From Nitrospinaceae bacterium (GTDB lineage Bacteria > Nitrospinota > Nitrospinia > Nitrospinales > Nitrospinaceae): a DNA stretch of 64,000 nucleotides. The notes under the pieces are model-generated. The model saw only the letters and a program-made list of their open reading frames with translations, did no database searches and was not told where the DNA came from. The translations under genes and the position numbers were made by a program. How positions within the stretch are numbered: the first letter of the stretch is position 1; each line of letters opens with the position of its first letter. Where the stretch lies: positions 62,001-126,000 of the forward strand of contig JANQEK010000037.1 of NCBI GenBank assembly GCA_028278405.1, given 5' to 3'. This document shows, in pieces, positions 52,848-63,600 of this stretch.

Positions 52848-53528
52848 TCATTGAACGGAATAGCAGGGATATTTGAAGGGCCTTGCTTGTATCATATCCC
52901 GCATCAAGGGCAGGTCGACGGTTACTTTGGAATAATCCCATGGAGGATTATTTCCCGGTGCGTAAGAGGATTGCAAAAATGCAATTATGGCATTGATTTC
53001 CAGATCGGATAATCCAATTGGAGGAAGATGGGCCGCCGGACACTTGGACCGCATGGGTTCGTTTTTGTCCTCATATTCATAACCTTTCACGATATAACAA
53101 CTGGGGCATTTTATGGATTCCCTTAAATATTCCTCAACGGTGTTCGCTCCTTTAATGATACCGGTAGAGGGTTCCCGGCTGCCGACGAGTATCGGGTGGG
53201 TCATGTATCGCCATTCTTGGATGCGTTTGCGGCTTCTTTCTTCAATGCCGAACAGGTTGGGTCCCCGGCCAATGTCGTAACCTCGATCGAAATCATGGCA
53301 TAAACTGCATTGCCCCCTTCCTGTTACGCGGCTTGAGCTCCGCCTTACTTTCGGGTTGCCAAAAATCAGGATTCTTCCCCATGAAGTGTACTCCTTGACG
53401 CTGATTGGTTCATTGACGTCGATCTCCGATGAACAATCATCTTTTGCCCAGGCCGGGTGAGCTAGTAGTCCTGAGATGAAAATAAGTAAGAATCCTATGA
53501 GGCCGGTGCTTTTGTAGAAACTCATCAT
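52848..53528 (-). CDS. Periplasmic cytochrome c-like protein with one haem motif
   Basis: A 226-residue protein with a signal peptide (cleavage near AHPAWAKDD) and one c-type haem site, GQCSLCHDFDRG. Further on are IKCPSCYIVKG and RSKCPAAHLPPIGLSDLEIN; the last ends like a class I cytochrome c (LSDLEINAIIAFLQSS), while CPSCY and CPAAH look like haem boxes that lack the His or the second Cys. The start overlaps the stop of the upstream unknown gene by four bases, so the two proteins are probably used together. Role in electron transfer is likely; partner unknown. Confidence 0.75.
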   Translation of the reverse strand: MMSFYKSTGLIGFLLIFISGLLAHPAWAKDDCSSEIDVNEPISVKEYTSWGRILIFGNPKVRRSSSRVTGRGQCSLCHDFDRGYDIGRGPNLFGIEERSRKRIQEWRYMTHPILVGSREPSTGIIKGANTVEEYLRESIKCPSCYIVKGYEYEDKNEPMRSKCPAAHLPPIGLSDLEINAIIAFLQSSYAPGNNPPWDYSKVTVDLPLMRDMIQARPFKYPCYSVQ

Positions 53529-55045
53529 TTTTGTTTTTCGTAAATAGCACTCAAGGTGCCATCCGGTTTAATTAAAGAAATAAAATAAGATGAAAGCACA
53601 TTCATGTTCTGAACAGGTTCTAAGAAAGGAGTTTTCAAAGCTATCAATTCGTTGACTTTCGTATCAGAGTAAACCGTCCATATTTTGTACAAAACAACGG
53701 TTCCATCGGGAAGCAAAGCCCATTTTGAATCTACTCGGTTTAAATTTCCGTCAGTGAAAGGATCGGGATGGGAGATGTCAAAAAAGACGGCCTCTTCCAT
53801 ATGGGGTTCGAGGCGAGCCGTCAGTTCGGGGTTGTTGACAATTCTCAGCCGGGTTCGTAAGGCTTCTCTGGGATCGTATCGATGGGAATGTATGATGCGA
53901 ATCTTTCCAATTCCCGAAGGTTGTTCCAGCAGGATTTTTTTTAACCATGGAATGGCGCGTATTCTCTTTTTGTTTTTATCCAGCCAACCGACTAGAAAAT
54001 CGTCGGGGTCTTGCTCCAGTTGGTTGATTGGGTATTTAAAAATAAATTCCAGTGGGAAATCGGAGTCTTTGGTTACCAGATGCGCTTTCCACTTCGGGAT
54101 TTCTCCTTTATAAATCTCACTCCATTTGACCTTATAAGCTTTTTTAACTTTTCTGTATGTTTGACCCAGGGTTTTCTCCGAAAGCCTTCTTTTCCATTCT
54201 GTTTTAACTTCTTGGGTGGATCCGAAGCCTCTTCCCAGTAACGATGCAAGCATCCGGTAGGGATCCGCTTTCAGTCTTCTGCGATTGGCTTCAAGGCAGT
54301 AAGCAGAGCGTTGTTCGTCCTTACTTGTGTAGGGGTATTTTTCGGGAAGAATTTCATAAAGAGCCAGGGGAATTTCAGGACGATGGGTCAAGGTTTCCTT
54401 GTCGTCACGCCTGATTTTCCAGGGAAGCATAAACCTTTTCTGTGAATATGCGTCCAATTGTATCTGTTTTTGGTGACGGTCAAGGAGAGTAATCCCAAAG
54501 TGCGGATCATCATCGGTCCAGCCGGCGCTATAGATGTAACTCATATAAGCACGGTGTACCCAGCGGTAATCCTGGTATATTTCCAGGAAAATTTTATCGA
54601 ACTCTTCTTCATGACATTCACTGGATCTATAGGAGACTTTCAGGCATTTTGATCCTTTGAACTGCTCTAAAGCCTGATGGGCCTTTTCTTTTAAAAGTTT
54701 CGGGTAAATGCCAAGGTGGGAGATGTTCAGGCGGTCCTCCGGGGGAATTTGAATGGCCCGCAGCAAATTCGACACTTTTTCTGTATCGATGGGTATGTCG
54801 CAGCTTTCGGGTTTAAAGGGAAGGCATGCGAAAAAATTGTTTTCTTTTTTTATGATTTTTAAGGTGCTTGCATAATGGGGACCATGAGTTTGCCAATGGC
54901 AGGATATTTCGATTTGTTGAATATTTTCAGGTTCTGAAAATCCAGCTGAAACGATGAAAACAGCCGAAAGCAAAAAAACTTTAGAAAAGCTATTCCATAT
55001 ATAACGGGTCATAGTTCTTTTGCAGAGCTCGTCCGGCAAAATCAT
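53525..55045 (-). CDS. Secreted protein of unknown function
   Basis: A protein of up to 506 residues with a signal peptide that begins at MTRYIWNSFSKVFLLSAVFI; a start at the ATG at 55012 would remove 11 residues before it and is equally plausible. The mature protein is rich in aromatic and basic residues, with beta-strand-like stretches and a DGTVVLYKIWTVYSDTKVNE segment near the end. Seven cysteines lie in the first half. Codon use looks A+T-richer than in the genes around 50 kb. It is coupled to the cytochrome-like gene by a four-base overlap. I do not recognise a family. Confidence 0.65.
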   Translation of the reverse strand: MILPDELCKRTMTRYIWNSFSKVFLLSAVFIVSAGFSEPENIQQIEISCHWQTHGPHYASTLKIIKKENNFFACLPFKPESCDIPIDTEKVSNLLRAIQIPPEDRLNISHLGIYPKLLKEKAHQALEQFKGSKCLKVSYRSSECHEEEFDKIFLEIYQDYRWVHRAYMSYIYSAGWTDDDPHFGITLLDRHQKQIQLDAYSQKRFMLPWKIRRDDKETLTHRPEIPLALYEILPEKYPYTSKDEQRSAYCLEANRRRLKADPYRMLASLLGRGFGSTQEVKTEWKRRLSEKTLGQTYRKVKKAYKVKWSEIYKGEIPKWKAHLVTKDSDFPLEFIFKYPINQLEQDPDDFLVGWLDKNKKRIRAIPWLKKILLEQPSGIGKIRIIHSHRYDPREALRTRLRIVNNPELTARLEPHMEEAVFFDISHPDPFTDGNLNRVDSKWALLPDGTVVLYKIWTVYSDTKVNELIALKTPFLEPVQNMNVLSSYFISLIKPDGTLSAIYEKQK

Positions 55046-55178
55046 AAATGAACTCCCGGTCAGGAAAATAAAATTTGTCTTTATTGACTATTTTAACGTT
55101 TAAGATCGGGATTTGACAATCCAGTTTTCAAGGTTGGAAGAACCATCTTCCGGAAGATTGATTTTTAAAGGGTTGGGA

Positions 55179-55856
55179 TCAGTTGTCGAGTCTGGTGAGT
55201 CTGGCTTTTTGGCTCTGGTATTTCTTCATTAGATGAATAGCGTATCCTCCCAGCAGTGCCAGTATCAGTGTGGGACCGTAATGAAAGAGCAGCGCGTGCC
55301 AGGGATCGTACATGCACGCCAGTTGCATGGTGAGGGCGGAGATCAGTCCGGTGGACAATCCTATCCGCCATCGGTCCCAATTGCTGGAACCGAGAATCCC
55401 CTTGCGCAGTAAAAATAAAAATCCCGCCAGGGCTCCGCTGCCGTAAATCAACACTTCCAGATCACACAGAGGACGGGCACCCGTGCGCGAAGCCTCGGGC
55501 GATTCTATTACAAAGCCGGCAACGATTGATCCGACAAATACGGCCAATAGAATAGTCCCCAACCGGTTTGCGGAAGCGCTGACTTTTTCTCCAGGAACAT
55601 TGGAGGCGAAAATGACGTAGAACAGGGTTAAGGTCCAGGCCGTTCCGGAAATCAATTCGATATTGAAGCGCGGGAACTGAACCAGATGATCCCAGAAGTT
55701 GGGACGGAAGTCCTGCACCGCATAGCTGATCATTACGGTCGAAACCACCACCAGGATAAACCAGATGCCGGTCCGAACCCATGGCGGCCGATGGGGTTGG
55801 ACGGGTTTCAAATCCGCTACCAGTGTTTCAATCAATTTGTTTCGATCATTCGCCAA
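55179..55856 (-). CDS. NrsF-type (DUF1109) membrane anti-sigma factor
   Basis: A 225-residue inner-membrane protein with six hydrophobic helices after a cytoplasmic start (MANDRNKLIETLVADLKPVQ). The family cysteines appear as ARPLCDLEVLIYG and MQLACMYDPWHALLFHYGP. In Caulobacter the homologous NrsF holds the ECF factor SigF at the membrane and these cysteines are needed for release under metal stress. The gene overlaps the end of the ECF sigma gene by 11 bases, the usual arrangement. The metal or oxidant sensed here is unknown. Confidence 0.85.
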   Translation of the reverse strand: MANDRNKLIETLVADLKPVQPHRPPWVRTGIWFILVVVSTVMISYAVQDFRPNFWDHLVQFPRFNIELISGTAWTLTLFYVIFASNVPGEKVSASANRLGTILLAVFVGSIVAGFVIESPEASRTGARPLCDLEVLIYGSGALAGFLFLLRKGILGSSNWDRWRIGLSTGLISALTMQLACMYDPWHALLFHYGPTLILALLGGYAIHLMKKYQSQKARLTRLDN

Positions 55857-56415
55857 AGTTGCTCTCCAAATCTTTTTCGACCCGTTTTCTTAAAGTTTCA
55901 TAAGCCCGGGAAATCCGTTTCCTGAAGGCCGCTTCTTTGATCCCCTCTTTGAGAGAGGCCTCCCTGCAGGACAAACCTGAAATCTTCGTCAACTCCAGCG
56001 CCCTTCTCTGGTCCTGGGGAAGATGCTGCAAGGCCGACCGGAGGGCATCTCGCTGTGGGCCTTCTGTTTCAGGATTCGTCGATGACTCCTGATTTGTGAC
56101 CGGGAAATCCGTTTCCCGGAGCTCCGTTTCCCCGCGCCGGGCCAAAACCCGGAAGTAATCGGCGATTTTATGCCGGGTCACTCCCAAAATCCAAGGCTTC
56201 AAGGGTTTGCTGGGATCGTAGGTGGCGAGGGAACGATGAATGCCGATCAAGCACTCCTGAGCAATATCGTCGCTATCCAGCAGGTCACCGAGGGTCAGCT
56301 GTATTTTTTGTTTGATCAGGGGGCACACTTCGCTCAGGAATGTCCCGTAAGCGGCCTTGTCCCCCCGCTGGGCTCTTTGAAGCAGTTCCTGTAGCCGTTC
56401 AAATCGTGCGTCCAT
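55846..56415 (-). CDS. ECF-family RNA polymerase sigma factor
   Basis: A 189-residue ECF sigma factor: region 2 in LGDLLDSDDIAQECLIGIHR and KPWILGVTRHKIADYFRVLA, region 4 in LPQDQRRALELTKISGLSCR with a helix-turn-helix ending KEAAFRKRISRAYETLRK. It pairs with the NrsF-type anti-sigma factor encoded next. It is divergent from the secreted spondin-domain gene, whose upstream region has a GGAAC-N16-GTC element, so that gene is a likely target. Confidence 0.92.
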   Translation of the reverse strand: MDARFERLQELLQRAQRGDKAAYGTFLSEVCPLIKQKIQLTLGDLLDSDDIAQECLIGIHRSLATYDPSKPLKPWILGVTRHKIADYFRVLARRGETELRETDFPVTNQESSTNPETEGPQRDALRSALQHLPQDQRRALELTKISGLSCREASLKEGIKEAAFRKRISRAYETLRKRVEKDLESNFGE

Positions 56416-56560
56416 GGATGGCCCGTCAGTTTATCGATATGATACCCAAGTCCTTGAATTTGCATAGATCTTGTCTATGGGTATTTTATCTTTTTGGATT
56501 TTCTTATGATATGTGAAATTATTTAGTCACAAATCAGAGCTTCCCGCGAAAACTTGATAT

Positions 56561-56584
56561 GGAACTCTATTATGGTCATGAGTC
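56561..56584 (+). promoter_or_regulatory. Candidate ECF-type promoter
   Basis: GGAAC at 56561-56565 and GTC at 56582-56584 are separated by 16 bases, the pattern of many ECF sigma factor promoters. It is 59 bases before the spondin-domain gene start and 146 bases from the divergent sigma gene. The -10 element is short, so chance cannot be excluded. Confidence 0.35.
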
Positions 56585-56642
56585 AACTGTTCTTACGATA
56601 ACCTAACATTAAACTTTTCGAATTTTTGTGGAGGAGGATGCA

Positions 56643-57293
56643 ATGAGGACTTTGTTGCTGACCTTGGGAATTTTCATTCTTGGATTGAATACCGTCCAGG
56701 CTCAGGAATTTGGTATTTACCAAGTCACCATAACCAATTTAACCAACGGCCAGCCGATGACTCAGCCGGCGCTGATGGTTCATCATGACTCGTTTTCACT
56801 ATTCACTCTGGGTGAAGAATCATCCGAGGGTCTTAAAGTTTTGGCAAAAGACGGGGCCACCCAACCTCTGGAGATCGAATTGAGTACTGTGCCGACAGTC
56901 TACAATTTTGTCTCTGGTACCGAAGTGATTCCTCCTAAAGGAGGCTCGGTCAATATTATATTCTTGGGAACCACGAATACGGTGCTTTCCATGGCTTCCA
57001 TGTTGGGAACCACCAACGACGCCTTTATAGGGGCCCGCGGACTATCTCTTGACCTTCAACCCGGAGAACAAAGCGAGTACCTTCTGACTGTGTATGATGC
57101 AGGTGCCGAAGAAAACAACGAATCCTGCGCAGTTATTTCGGGTCCCCCATGCAACAACCATAGTGTGGATACAGCAACCAACGAAGGGTTTGTTCATATC
57201 CATCCGGGTCTGACTTTTATTGGAGATTTGGATCCTTTAGTTCATGCCTTTGCTTCCATCGCAGCAAAGCTGACTCTTCTTAGAGCGCAATAA
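56643..57293 (+). CDS. Secreted spondin-N-domain protein
   Basis: A 216-residue protein with a signal peptide (MRTLLLTLGIFILGLNTVQA, cleavage before QEFGIY). The mature part has the spondin-N pattern: YQVTITNLTNGQPMTQPALM, VHHDSFSLFTLGEESSEGLK, and a C-terminal FVHIHPGLTFIGDLDPLVHA with His/Asp residues that could bind a metal. ATG at 56643 follows GGAGGAGG and is preferred over the ATG at 56628. A hairpin terminator follows, so it is a single-gene unit. The function of bacterial spondin-domain proteins is unknown; extracellular adhesion or copper/metal response are suggestions only. Confidence 0.82.
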   Translation: MRTLLLTLGIFILGLNTVQAQEFGIYQVTITNLTNGQPMTQPALMVHHDSFSLFTLGEESSEGLKVLAKDGATQPLEIELSTVPTVYNFVSGTEVIPPKGGSVNIIFLGTTNTVLSMASMLGTTNDAFIGARGLSLDLQPGEQSEYLLTVYDAGAEENNESCAVISGPPCNNHSVDTATNEGFVHIHPGLTFIGDLDPLVHAFASIAAKLTLLRAQ

Positions 57294-57318
57294 ACAGGCG
57301 ATCGATCAAATTTTTTGG

Positions 57319-57356
57319 AAAACCTTTCCTTTGCAATTAAGGGAAGGTTTTCTTTT
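57319..57356 (+). terminator. Rho-independent terminator
   Basis: An inverted repeat of 13 bases with one G-U pair (arms beginning AAAACC and ending GGTTTT, short loop around GCAA) is followed by CTTTTTC. It closes the spondin-domain gene. Confidence 0.8.
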
Positions 57357-57647
57357 TCTCCACTCCAAAAATATTTTTCCCGAACAAAAAAATTCAAAAA
57401 TAGGGCATTCCTAAAACAATGCTTTTGAAAACAGATGATTAAAGCCAGTCGTTGGAAAAAGTCTGACAGGAGATATATACCCTATATAGGCTGAAAAGGG
57501 TTTTTCGAAGTTTTATTTGTTGACATTAATGACCAAATAAAATTATGCTCCCCGAAAACGAATAATCCGTTTTAGGAAAATACGCGGATTTATATAGGGT
57601 TTTCCTAATCGGCTCAATGAAACTTCATAGGTGTGGGGAGGGGAGCA
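57357..57647. other. Intergenic region before the giant secreted protein
   Basis: About 290 A+T-rich bases without a gene. It contains the palindrome CCTATATAGG at 57481-57490 and TTGACA at 57520-57525, a good -35; no clear -10 with correct spacing follows (candidates AATTAT at 57541 and TTATGC at 57543). Confidence 0.4.
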
Positions 57648-60600
57648 GTGCGACGATTCCGTTTGCTGTGGAAGTTTAAGATCTGGGCGATGTTTCTTGG
57701 GCTCGTTCTGCTGATGCCTTCCTTCGCCCAGTCTGCAGTGATTCCGGTATCTGGAACCATTGCCACCGACTTCACCTTCAGCGAGGGTGAAACGTATTCG
57801 GTCACCGGTCCGGTGACGATGACGGGAGTCACCACATTCGAGGCCGGGGCCACGATCAAGTTCGACTCCACTGGATCGCTCAACGTTTCCGATCCGGTTT
57901 TCAAGCCCACCTTTTCAAAACAAATCATTTTTACATCCAAAGACGACAACAGCGTCGGTGAAGTGATCACTGGCAGTACGGGTTCGCCGGTAAGCTATCC
58001 CAGCGCACTGACCCTGGCGAAGGGTAGTGTGCGTTACGTGCAGATTCGTTTCGCGGACGAGGGAATCGTGTTCGCCGGCAATGAGACTTTGACGGTGCGC
58101 GACAGTGAGTTCTTTGCGGTGGGCACACCGGTCAATGCATCTTCCAGTGCAGGACCGGCCACGATGAACCTGAACAACCTGTTGGTCGCCAACGGTACCA
58201 ATGGCCCGGTACTGACAGACGATGGCACCAACGCCCTCACAGTTTCCGCCAACAATGTCACTCTGACGAACCTGACGGGCGATGGTTTCAACAATACCGC
58301 AGCTGCGGCCGGTTCATCTTTGAATGTCACAGACAGCTTGTTTGTCGATATCCAAGGCGCATCCGTGTTTGCAGGAGCGGGCATCACAACTGAAAACCAC
58401 AATGCATTTTTTCAAACACCGGACACCGGAAGCGGCGCAGACAATGTAGAGTTGACAGCGGATCCGATACTCACCGATTTCTTTCTCGATCAGAACTCCG
58501 CAGTCATTAATGCGGGCAGCCGAACGGCGACCGATGCCGGGATGTACCATTACAACACCAATGAGGATGGAACGATCGAAGGTCCGACGACCGTTGACAT
58601 CGGTTACCATGCGTCGCCTGCGATCACTCAGTTTTCGGTGCTGGCTCTTAAGAGCATCTGGATGAAGAGCGGCTCGATGGTATCCGGAGACATTGCCGTC
58701 AATCAGGCATCCAGCGGGCCTTTTCTGGATTCTGGAGTCGCGTTGGTCGTCGGTCACGATATGGTCCTGCCACCTGCGATCAACCTGCGCGCCGACAGCA
58801 TCAAGGTGAAAACCGGAGCCGTGATCAACGGCAAGGTGTACCACAATTCATTGGAGAACAACGCGACGATCAACGGCGCTATTAGCACTCCGCTGGCGTT
58901 TCCCGCTCTGGATGAATTACCTTTCTTTCGTGCAGCCACGCTGGGCACGGTCAGCGATATTAATGTTGCTGCCGGGACAACGCATGTCCTGGCGCCGGGG
59001 GATTACGGAGTCATCACGGTTAACAACAATGCGACCCTGCAGTTCACCGGCGGCTTGTACCAGATTCAAAAGATAGATGCCAAGAAAACCACCTCGCTGT
59101 TGTTCGATGCGCCGAGCGAAGTGCGGATCAAAGAGAATTTGAAAACCAAGCAATCGTCGACCCTGGGTCCTTCCGCCGGAGCTACTCTTGATGCCGGGGA
59201 CATAAAGTTCTATGTGGAAGGTGCGGATGTGGGAAACACGCTGGCAATCGAGTTCGGTCACACGCATACAGTGAAGGGTCATTTTTATGCGCCCAATGGA
59301 ACTCTATCGCTCAAGCGGCAATCGACTTTCGCCGGGATCTTTCTGGCGAAGGATGTGATGATTGGTCACGACTCACAGGTCGAACTGGATGAAGGTACCG
59401 GGCAACCGATCGTAGCAACACCCTCCATCACTCCCAATGGAGGCACCTTCAACGGTTCCGTGGATGTGAGTTTGTCGACGATCACCTCCGGTGCGACCAT
59501 CCGGTTCACTACCGATGGTTCTATTCCGACCGCGACCTCGACACCGTTTACGGGTCCGATTACGTTGACACCGAATGCAGCGACACAAACCATCAAAGCC
59601 ATTGCCTTTCGGGATGGTTTTGCCGAAAGCGGTATTGTTAGCGCCGACTTTGTCGTCAACGAACCACCGGTTGCAGCCTTCACTGCGACTCCAACGACTG
59701 GGGAAGTGCCCTTAACGGTCAGCTTCGACGCGTCGGCCTCCACCGATCCTGGTAACAACATCACTTCTTACGCGTGGGACTTCGGTGATGGAACAACGGG
59801 TACGGGAGTAACCACCGATCATGAATACACAGCAGGTGGTACGGTTACGGTGACTCTGACGGTGACCAATGGTTTGGGCGGAACGGATCAAGCCACAACA
59901 AGTATCGTAATCAACGCCCCGCCCGTCGCGGTACTCAGCCCGAAAAATACAGAGAATAGAGTTCCTTTAACTGTATCGTTCGATGGTTCGGCATCCACCG
60001 ATGTCAATAATGATATTGTTTCTTACACTTGGGATTTTGGTGATGGCACCACTGCTACTGGTATTACAGCAACACATGAATATACAACTGCAGGCTCTTT
60101 TATAGCTGTTCTTACGGTAACAGATGCTGTTGGGCTGTCCGGCACGAGTATTGGGACTATTAGCGTAATACCAGCAAACACAGCACCTACTGCTGAATTT
60201 ACGCGAACTCCATCCGATCCGGCGCCCGCGCCTTTGACCGCATCATTCGATGCCTCGGGTTCTTCAGATGATGAAAACAACATTGCCACCTACGAGTGGG
60301 ATTTTGGAGACGGTTCCACCGGCACGGGAATTACTACTACACATGAATACACTACGGTCGGAGCATTTACGGTTGTTCTGACCGTTACCGATGATCTTGG
60401 CCTATCCGATCAATTTACCAGTGTCATTGAGACGACGGGTAATCGGCCACCCAATATTTCGATCAGGTCGCCCTCTGCCAATACTATTGTCATTGAGTCA
60501 CGACCGGAAATCACACTGACTTATAACGATGATACGGCCATTGACCCTGCCAGCTTCACATTGCTTCTTGACGGTGCGCCCTTGGAGACTACATGTAACG

Positions 60601-63600
60601 TGACAACAGATAGCGTCAACGTTTTTACCAGGGCTCAATGTACGCCCACAGCCGATCTGCCTCAAGGAAACGTTACACTGTCCGCCAGTATCAGTGACCT
60701 TGAAGGGGAAACGGATACTGATAGCTTGGCTTTTTTTGTGGATAGTATTCCAGTGGAAGTGGCGATTATCTTTCCGGAGGACCGGTTTATCACTCAAGAC
60801 GATTCAGTTGTGGTCACAGGTGCTATTGGGGCAACTGTAAATTCGTTAGAGATCAACGGGATTTCCGCGACGATCAACGGCTCTAATTTCTCAGCAACAG
60901 TGCCTCTGCGTGAAGGCAAAAATATGTTGATTGCTACGGCTCGGAACCTGAATGGCATAACCGGTGTCAGTTCGGTTGATGTGACCCGTGACATAAAGAA
61001 ACCCATCATTCGTATTAACTCGCCTCGGGATGGTTTCCCGGCAGTGGAAAACCGTGTTACGGTCACCGGAATCGTCAACGACACAGTCGACGGCGGTGTA
61101 GCACCCACAGTCAAAGTGAACGGTATTGAAGTGCCGGTAGTCAACGGTACATTTATCGGAGTCGATCTGGAGCTGGGTATCGGACCCAATACCATCGAAG
61201 CGGTGGCAACCGATGCCGTAGGCAATACAGGGAGCCACAGTATTACGGTCAACTTTCAGCAACCGGCAGGACCTAAACTCATCGTGTCTTCCGGTAACGG
61301 CCAAAAAGCACAGGTGGGGACTTCGCTGAATGAGCCACTCGTTGTTCAGGTGGTTGATGGTGAAGGTTTGCCTGTAGCGGGGCGAACGGTACGTTTTGAA
61401 GTGACGCGTAACAATGGCACCTTGAGCGGGCAGGGCATGGCAATCAGCAACCGTATTATTGGAGTGATTACGGACGGTAATGGACAAGCCAAAGTCAATT
61501 TTACCTTGGGTGATGCCGCAGGTGGAGGCAATAACAGGGTCAAGGTTACATCTTCCGGTGTTGCCGGAGAAATCGAATTCTGCGCTACTGGGCTGCCCAA
61601 TCCGCCAGATCAGATTATCGCGAATATGGGTGATAACCAACGCGGACCGGTGGGCGAGCCGTTGCCCATTCCATTGGAAGCCCTAGCCATAGATTCGAAT
61701 GGCAATCCGGTAAGTGGAGTGGACATTACGTTCAGTGTTACTCAAGGAACAGGAAATTTAAATGGGCAATCCTCCGTTGTGATTGGTACGGGTTCCGACG
61801 GAATCGCCCGCACGGTGCTTAATTTAGGGTTAGAACCCGGTGTCAACAACAATATCGTTGAAGCGACTTTTCCGGGCTTGACAAACTTGGTGGCATCTTT
61901 TACTGCTTCCGGTATTGTGCCCGGAGATCCGTCCAACACCACGTTCAGCGGTGTAGTGTTGGACAGTGCAGAGACTCCAGTGGCCGAGGCCACAGTATCT
62001 ATTTTAGGTACAGCGATCTCAGGTTTAACAGATGATAAGGGGCAGTTTTTGTTGACCGGGGTTCCAGTGGGTGAGGTCGCCTTGTTTATAGACCCGACCT
62101 CTTCACTGCATCCAATCGCATTGCCGACATTGGAATTTATCATAGCGACTGTAGCTGGTGTTGATAATACAGTGGGTCATAAAATTATTTTACCCCCTGT
62201 AGACATCGCTAATGCCAAAGTTGTCGGTGGCCCGGAGGACGTTACCCTGGAAATGGAGGGAGTGCCGGGGGCTTCCATAACGATTCTTGCCAACTCGGCT
62301 ACATTTCCTGACGGATCCAAAACAGGTTTTATGTGGTTCAGTCAGGTTCAACAGGATCAGGTGCCCATGCAGCCCCCGAACGGTACCCTTCCGGCTGTGA
62401 TGGCAACATTGCAACCTCCGGGAGTTCACTTTGATCCTCCTGCAAGGATCACTATTCCCAATGTAAGCGGGCTTCCTCCGGGGTCCATCGGAGACATGTT
62501 TTCCTTTGATCACGATCTGTTTGTCTTTGTAGACGTGGGAAAGGGCACGGTATCCGAAGATGGTTTGAGCATGACTTCAGATCCCGGTTTTGGTATTGAA
62601 AGCTCAGGTTGGACCGGCGGTGGTGGTCGTGGGACGGGGAATCGAAACTGTTGCAGAGGAGAGCGACAATTCGAGTGTCAAGCGCCTTCATCAGACGGTT
62701 GCACCTGGGTGTTCAGTGAGGCTGGTGAGGCGACACAGTTTGCCCACGATTGTAAGCATACCTTTTGTACTCAATCCGGAAGACCGAAAGATGAATTCAG
62801 ATGGACAGATCGTGAACAGCCTGAACAGGAAATTGGAGACTGTAAGCAAAAGATCTGCAAAGAAAGCGCTTTTGAATTTATAGAAGAAATTCCTGATGAT
62901 TCTGATGAACCGAAAAAGAAGAAACTGGAAGGGAATGAATGCTTTTTTTGCAGAGATAAGAAGAAATTTAATTACAATAATGAAAGCTTAACACCTATCT
63001 CGGTAGGTTTTTCCAAATCACCTGTAGACGTTTTAGTTTCGGATTTTATAAAGAAATTAAACAGCAAATTCGGTCTAAGCCCCAATACATTAAAGTTTGC
63101 ACAAACCCTTGGCGTTGAAATTAAAGCCGGGGGTCGGCCTTGCTGTGTTGAGAAAGATGCAGAAAATAACGGCCGCACAGCAGGTGACGTCATAGGCAAA
63201 GCGGGCAAAAATGGTTTTGTTGAAGCAGCAGCAACCTTCAATTATAAGGCTGCTGCAGAGGTGAGAGTACTTCCCGCCCCTGGGAAACCTGCGCCTATGA
63301 AAAATACTGGAACTAGCGATTACCCAGATGGGAAAGGCATTTCCAGTTCTTCGGTAGAATTTAGCTTTGGGGTTTTTGTTGGAGCGGATGCAGGCTTTAA
63401 AGTAGAAGGTGGCGAAAGAATAGACCAATGCGCGGCTAACCTAGACGATAAAAATTGTTTATATGGATTTTTTGAAGCAGGTGTCAAGCTTTCAGGAAGT
63501 GTCAAAGTCGAGGTCGGCGCTAATGCTTGCGTAAGGAAAAAGAAATCTGTGACTTCAACTGGTGGAACTGAAACAACAACAGATTCTTGTCCCGGATTTG

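Noticed and set aside
57475-57495. NrdR-like box from the palindrome CCTATATAGG
   Set aside because: The core is shorter than the 16-base NrdR consensus and the downstream gene has no link to nucleotide metabolism.
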